Shown here piece after piece: positions 60,220 to 64,000 of a stretch of DNA of 64,000 bases. Source of the DNA: Bacillota bacterium (GTDB taxonomy: Bacteria; Bacillota_E; JAJZYS01; JAJYTV01); NCBI GenBank assembly GCA_021845645.1, contig JAJZVM010000018.1, forward strand, positions 1 to 64,000, given 5' to 3'. The translations under genes were made by a program, and so were the position numbers. Position 1 is the first letter of the stretch; each line of letters begins with the position of its first letter. The notes beneath the pieces were generated by a model that was not told where the DNA came from, searched no databases, and saw nothing but the letters and a program-made list of their open reading frames with translations.

Positions 60220-61424
60220 GCCGTTTCGGCTCTCGACCGCGAGACGGCAGGCAGCGCGAGCATCAGGAGCAGCGCCGCCGCGAGCGCCACGAGGGCGGCG
60301 TAGCCGTACGCGTAGGCGGCGCCAAGGGCGTAGAGCAGTCCCAGGGCCAGGTTGGCCACGAAAAGGCCCGCGGCCCGCGCGGCGGAAAGTGCGCCGAAGC
60401 CCTTCCCGGCGGCCCCTTGCGGGCCCAGCATGGCGATCAGGGAGGGCTCCAGCGTCTCCACGACGGCGAGCGCGAAGCCGATAAGGACGATGCCGAGGAA
60501 GAGCGACGGCAGTCCAAGGCGCAGGCCGTAGGCCGCCGCGATCAGGGCGGACCCCAGACCGGCCGCCAGGTAGCCGTAGAGCGAGAGGTTGCGGTAGCGG
60601 ACCGCGAGCGTGCGTCCCAGCCTGCCGCCGATCAGGTAGCCCGTGAGGGCGGAGACGGCCTGCAGGACCAGAAAGGCGGCGATGCCGGCCAGCGGGGAGT
60701 GTGCGCCCTGCGCGACGGTCAGGACCGGGAAGCCGACGCTGTAGGAGCTGAAACCGTAGAGCGCCGCCGCCACGAGGAGTGGGCGCAGGCCGACGGCTGG
60801 ACGTCTCGATGCCCCTTCCACCTGCGGCTCCGGCTGTGCCTCCGACACCCGGCGGGTGCGGCTGAGGGCGATCGTGGAGGCGACAAGCGGCAGGATCGTC
60901 GCGAGGAAGACCCAGCGCCATGCCAGGTGGCCGAGTACGGCGAGCAGCACGTAGGCGGCGGCGAGCATCGCGCCACCGATGTCGAGCGCGTGCAAAAAGC
61001 CGAACGCGCTGCCGTGCTCGGGCTCGTCGACGATGCGCGCCAGCATCACGCGGCGGGAGGGCGTGCGCAGGTTGCGGGCCCACCAGCCCAGCGTCAGGAG
61101 CGCGACGGCCGGGGCCGCGGCCGGCACGATAGCCGAAAACGACAAAAACGGGATGAAGGCGTTGCCCCAGAGGGCGAGCCGGCGATGGCCCAAGCGGTCC
61201 CCGAGCCGCCCGCCGAGGTAGGCCACGAGGGCGCCGCCGCCGTAGCTGAGGGCTGTGGCGAGGCCGAAGAGCCAGACCGGCGCGTGGAGGTAGAGCACGA
61301 GGAAGAGGGGGAAGCCGGCCAGGACCGCCTGGTAGCCGAGGTCCGCGAAGAAGGCCGAGAACGCTATGGCGAGCACGTCCGGCGTACGCCAGGCCGGACC
61401 GCCTGAAGAGGTCACCGCACGCAC
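60216..61424 (-). CDS. MFS transporter
   Basis: About 402 residues with 11-12 helices. Motif A-like loop GGRLGDRLGHRR (near 75) and a second at GGRLGRTLAVRYR are visible, and the central loop (RTRRVSEAQPEPQVEG) divides the two halves. Substrate not predictable; it resembles drug/metabolite exporters. GTG 61424 fits a GGAG site; ATG 61472 is possible but has GGAGG touching the start codon. Convergent with the aldolase-like gene, stops overlapping by 3 bases. Confidence 0.82.
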   Translation of the reverse strand: MRAVTSSGGPAWRTPDVLAIAFSAFFADLGYQAVLAGFPLFLVLYLHAPVWLFGLATALSYGGGALVAYLGGRLGDRLGHRRLALWGNAFIPFLSFSAIVPAAAPAVALLTLGWWARNLRTPSRRVMLARIVDEPEHGSAFGFLHALDIGGAMLAAAYVLLAVLGHLAWRWVFLATILPLVASTIALSRTRRVSEAQPEPQVEGASRRPAVGLRPLLVAAALYGFSSYSVGFPVLTVAQGAHSPLAGIAAFLVLQAVSALTGYLIGGRLGRTLAVRYRNLSLYGYLAAGLGSALIAAAYGLRLGLPSLFLGIVLIGFALAVVETLEPSLIAMLGPQGAAGKGFGALSAARAAGLFVANLALGLLYALGAAYAYGYAALVALAAALLLMLALPAVSRSRAETA

Positions 61425-61658
61425 CCTCTCTCCGGGGAGGTGAATCAGCGTTCTCTTTCGACGGGTCGCCATCCTCCAGGTCCCGGCCGGGGTGGTCCAA
61501 CCCAAGCCGCACGCCGGACGCAGGGCGCCGCGTCCCGCCGGCATCGGCAGATGCACCGCGAGGACGCCCGCATGTGGCCGCCAGCCAGGGGCCGCTCGGC
61601 GGCTTTCCCTGCCGAACGGCTCCGCTATACTCGGCGGTGGCCTTGAACGACAGCTAGG

Positions 61659-62948
61659 ATGTGGACAACGACGATGGTCGACATGGTATCGATGGACCAG
61701 GCGATGCAGCTCATCGAGAGCGGCATGCGGGTCTACGTGCAGGGGACGGCGGCGACCCCCCTCAGCCTGCTCCAGGCGTTCACGCGCCGCGGTCCGCAGC
61801 TCTCGGACGTGACGCTCGTGCACATGCACCTCGAGGGCCCGGCGCCATGGGTGACAGGGGACTGTCTCGGACATGTGCACGACGTCTCGCTCTTCGTCGG
61901 CCCGAACCTGCGCGCGGCCATGCGCGACGGCACCGCCTCGTACATCCCGCTCTTCCTCTCCGATGTGCCCTGGTATCTTTCCCAGCCCGAGACGCGGCCG
62001 CACGTGGCCCTGATCAACGTGAGCCCGCCGGACCGGCACGGTTTCGTCAGCCTCGGCCCGTCGATCGACGCCAGCCTCACCGCGATCGAGCAGGCCGACG
62101 TCGTCATCGCGCAGGTGAACCCGCAGGTGCCGCGCGTCCTGGGCGATGCGTGCATCCCCATGGACCGCATCACGGTCGGCGTGGCGGTCGACGAGCCGCT
62201 CTCGGTGCTGCCCGAGCGCCCCGTGGACCAGGCGGTGGTGGCGATCGGGCGCCTTGTCGCGGAGCTCGTGCCGGACCGCGCCTGTCTGCAGATCGGCATC
62301 GGGCGGGTCCCGGACGCTGTCCTTTCGTCGCTCCAGGACCACCGCGATCTTGGCGTGCACAGCGAGATGATGTCGGATGGCGTGCGCCGCCTGGCCAAGA
62401 AGGGCGTCATCACGGGGCGCTACAAGGTCACGGACCCCGGCAAGATCGTGGCGAGCTTCGCGCTCGGCAGCCGGGAACTCTACGACTTCGTGGCCGACAA
62501 CCCGGTGATCTCGCTGCACGGCGTCGACTACACGAACGACACGGCGGTGATCCGCCAGAACCCGCGCATGGTCTCGGTGAACTCGGCGGTCGAGGTGGAC
62601 ATCACGGGTCAGGTGGCCGCAGAGGCGATCGGTCCGTACGTCGTCTCGGGCGTCGGCGGTCAGATGGACTTCGTGCGCGGCGCCAGCCTGTCCCCGGGAG
62701 GACGCTCGATCATCGCCCTGCCGGCCAGGACCGGGAGGGGCGAGTCGCGCATCGTCGCGGCGCTGCGCCGCGGGGCGGCTGTGACGACGACGCGCAACCA
62801 CGTCCAGTACGTCGTGACGGAGTACGGCGTCGCGGAACTCAAGGGCGCGACGATCGAGGAGCGGGCCAGGCGGATGATCGCGATCGCCCATCCCGAGGAT
62901 CGTGAACGGCTCTGGCGCGAGGCCAGGGACCTCGTTCCCGGACTCTAG
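61659..62948 (+). CDS. Acetyl-CoA hydrolase/4-hydroxybutyrate CoA-transferase family
   Basis: 429 residues, normal for AbfT/Cat2-type family I transferases. The catalytic Glu236 lies in GVHSEMMSDG; other landmarks are GIGRVPDAVLSSL, ISLHGVDYTNDTAVIRQNP, GVGGQMDFVRGASLSPGGRSI (around 335-355) and YVVTEYGVAELKG near the end. It moves CoA between acetyl-CoA and 4-hydroxybutyrate or another short acid. A TATACT sequence at 61624-61629 could be a -10 box, leaving a very short leader; ATG 61674 is an alternative start. Next gene 47 bases downstream. Confidence 0.92.
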   Translation: MWTTTMVDMVSMDQAMQLIESGMRVYVQGTAATPLSLLQAFTRRGPQLSDVTLVHMHLEGPAPWVTGDCLGHVHDVSLFVGPNLRAAMRDGTASYIPLFLSDVPWYLSQPETRPHVALINVSPPDRHGFVSLGPSIDASLTAIEQADVVIAQVNPQVPRVLGDACIPMDRITVGVAVDEPLSVLPERPVDQAVVAIGRLVAELVPDRACLQIGIGRVPDAVLSSLQDHRDLGVHSEMMSDGVRRLAKKGVITGRYKVTDPGKIVASFALGSRELYDFVADNPVISLHGVDYTNDTAVIRQNPRMVSVNSAVEVDITGQVAAEAIGPYVVSGVGGQMDFVRGASLSPGGRSIIALPARTGRGESRIVAALRRGAAVTTTRNHVQYVVTEYGVAELKGATIEERARRMIAIAHPEDRERLWREARDLVPGL

Positions 62949-62994
62949 CCGGCAGGGAACCCCAGGCAGACCGCGGAAGGTCTCCGCCGGGGGG

Positions 62995-63714
62995 ATGGAC
63001 GTGAAGAAGGAGTCGGTCCTGATCGTGGGCGCCGGGCCGGGACTTGGCCGGGCGCTCGGCTTCGCGTTCGCGCGCGCGGGCTGGCCCGTGGGGCTCACCG
63101 GGCGCTCGGAGGCTGTCGATGCGCTGGCCGGGGAGATCGACGGGGAGGGACTCGCCGCCCAGGCCCTGCGCTACGATGCCGCCGACGAAAAGGCGGTGGC
63201 CGAGGCGGTCGCCGAGGCGCAGGCCGCGCTCGGCCCGATCGGCGTCCTTGTCTACAACGCGGGCAACATGGTGCGAGGCGACGTGCAGGAGATCGAACCG
63301 GACGCCTTCCGCGCCGCCTTCGCGGCGGGACCGTACGGCGCCTTCCTGCATGCGCGCGCGGTCCTGCCCGGCATGCTCTCGCGGGGGGGAGGCTCGATCC
63401 TTTTCACCGGTGCCACTTCCGCCCTCAGGGCGCCCGCCCGGGCGCCGGCGTTCGCGGCGGCGAAGTTCGGCCTCAGGGGACTGGCCATGTCGCTCGCCCG
63501 CCGCTGGGGACCGGAGGGCATTCACGTGGCGCACGTCGTGGTGGACGGCGTGATCCGCACCCCCCGCAGCGCCAGCTATCTCGGCCCGGACGAGCCGGCG
63601 ATCCTGCCCGACGACCTCGCCGCGGGCTACGTGGCGCTCGCTTTGCAGCCAAGGTCGGCGTGGACCTTCGAGCTCGACCTGAGGCCGGCGGGCGACGACA
63701 TCGGCGACAACTGA
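62995..63714 (+). CDS. SDR-family protein (FAAAK-type)
   Basis: 239 residues. The nucleotide-binding motif is GAGPGLGRALGFAFARAG (shown: GxxxGxG at about 11-17), with YNAGN instead of NNAG. The active-site stretch reads FTGATSALRAPARAPAFAAAK, so the Tyr of YxxxK is Phe; a divergent SDR subgroup keeps this FAAAKFGLRGLAMSLAR block with GIHVAHVVVDGVI, so the change is probably a family trait. The reaction is unknown. It may form an operon with the CoA-transferase gene. Confidence 0.86.
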   Translation: MDVKKESVLIVGAGPGLGRALGFAFARAGWPVGLTGRSEAVDALAGEIDGEGLAAQALRYDAADEKAVAEAVAEAQAALGPIGVLVYNAGNMVRGDVQEIEPDAFRAAFAAGPYGAFLHARAVLPGMLSRGGGSILFTGATSALRAPARAPAFAAAKFGLRGLAMSLARRWGPEGIHVAHVVVDGVIRTPRSASYLGPDEPAILPDDLAAGYVALALQPRSAWTFELDLRPAGDDIGDN

Positions 63715-63861
63715 GGAGGAGGAACCGGGTCGGGCGGCCTTTCGTCAGGGGCCTCCAGTGGCTAGGATGGGCTCGGCCAGGGAGGAACCGTTACGCCGTC
63801 GGGCGCAGACCCGGCCGACGGCGGCATGCGGTGTCCGGGAGGCCGGAAGGAGTCTTCCGTC

Positions 63862-64000
63862 GTGGTCATACCGGTGCTTAATCCGTCGACCGATCCACCG
63901 TACAATCTCGCGCTCGAGGAATACGCGCTCCGCAACCTCGACCCCGGGCGCGATTACCTGATCCTCTGGCAGAACCGTCCGGCCGTGATCGTCGGGCGCT
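63862..64000 (+). CDS. lplA: Lipoate-protein ligase/transferase, N-terminal part only
   Basis: The first 46 codons before the window ends. The start reads MVIPVLNPSTDPPYNLALEEY, and YLILWQNRPAVIVGR follows; this is the N-terminus of LplA-type enzymes (biotin/lipoate ligase fold), where the WQNxPxVxxG loop binds lipoyl-AMP. It attaches lipoate to the E2 or GcvH proteins, or to lipoate-binding proteins of sulfur oxidation. GTG 63862 has GGAAGGAG 9 bases upstream. Only a fragment is seen, so LplA, LipM or LipL cannot be told apart. Confidence 0.85.
   Translation, partial: MVIPVLNPSTDPPYNLALEEYALRNLDPGRDYLILWQNRPAVIVGR

Noticed and set aside
62995..63714. Loss of the catalytic Tyr in the SDR (FAAAK) as a sign of decay
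   Set aside because: The surrounding block FAAAKFGLRGLAMSLAR...GIHVAHVVVDG looks like a well-kept subgroup pattern, so the Phe is probably normal for this family.
63862..64000. Lipoate-protein ligase gene as proof of a lipoate-dependent sHdr pathway
   Set aside because: It is 11 kb from the sulfur cluster, next to a CoA-transferase and an SDR, and no lipoate-binding protein gene is in the window. Ordinary lipoylation of 2-oxoacid dehydrogenases explains it.
1..64000. CRISPR arrays, tRNA/rRNA genes, insertion sequences, integrases or prophage genes
   Set aside because: Scanned by eye for regular repeats, CCA-ending cloverleafs, transposase and integrase motifs; none seen. The only tandem repeat is the short one at 43.7 kb.

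Overview
The window is about 70% GC, has no rRNA, tRNA, insertion sequence, prophage or CRISPR array that I can recognise, and is densely packed with genes on both strands. Starts are often GTG or TTG preceded by strong GGAGG-type Shine-Dalgarno sequences. A TrmFO-type tRNA methyltransferase, many lipoproteins with Gram-positive style lipoboxes, and a TusA/DsrE/Hdr sulfur locus point to a high-GC, probably thermophilic Bacillota-like bacterium (Sulfobacillus/Thermaerobacter/Symbiobacterium-like). That placement is an inference and is not firm.

Layout. 1-8200: a truncated lipoprotein, an atypical SDR, an Asp-box repeat lipoprotein, a GNAT, and a minus-strand signalling triad of VWA, PP2C phosphatase and membrane kinase (TerY-P type), then a small ABM monooxygenase. 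8300-12000: trmFO coupled to an unknown gene, and two exported proteins of unknown function. 12155-21802: a fatty-acid degradation region: acyl-CoA synthetase, PRC-barrel protein, then one long operon with acyl-CoA dehydrogenase, two MaoC-type hydratase subunits, FabG-like SDR, EtfBA, a metallo-beta-lactamase-fold hydrolase, a second SDR and a thiolase. Hydratase plus SDR types suggest beta-oxidation through (3R)-hydroxyacyl-CoA. Palindromes before the synthetase and the dehydrogenase share sequence with the region before a TetR gene at 27.2 kb, suggesting a local regulon.

21871-31574: a second large Asp-box repeat protein, an OmpR-type two-component pair, the TetR gene (no normal start codon visible), a VOC gene remnant, an MMPL exporter and a one-piece receiver-GAF-histidine kinase. 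31729-43563: a carbon-nitrogen hydrolase/deiminase/TIM-barrel operon, an NAD-dependent beta-hydroxyacid dehydrogenase, a GT-C type membrane protein, an AcuI-like reductase, a HIT protein lacking the catalytic His, a methyltransferase, an M20 amidohydrolase, two envelope proteins and an MFS transporter.

44057-52660 is the most remarkable region: tusA, dsrE2-like, an MvhD/FlpD-like gene, an HdrA with a whole GltD/NfnB-like NAD(P)H module inserted, a second HdrA, a small winged-helix-like gene, a QmoC-like membrane HdrC, and two DsrE paralogues. The five central genes touch or overlap. I read it as a sulfur-trafficking system feeding a Qmo-like, quinone-linked, possibly NAD(P)H-coupled and perhaps bifurcating complex, with no HdrB and no lipoate-binding protein in the cluster. 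52971-64000: assorted hydrolases (nitrilase-fold, frameshifted alpha/beta hydrolase, DUF218, HExxH peptidase, isochorismatase, formamidase), a class II aldolase-like protein, an MFS carrier, a 4-hydroxybutyrate CoA-transferase-like enzyme, an SDR, and the start of a lipoate-protein ligase gene cut by the window edge.
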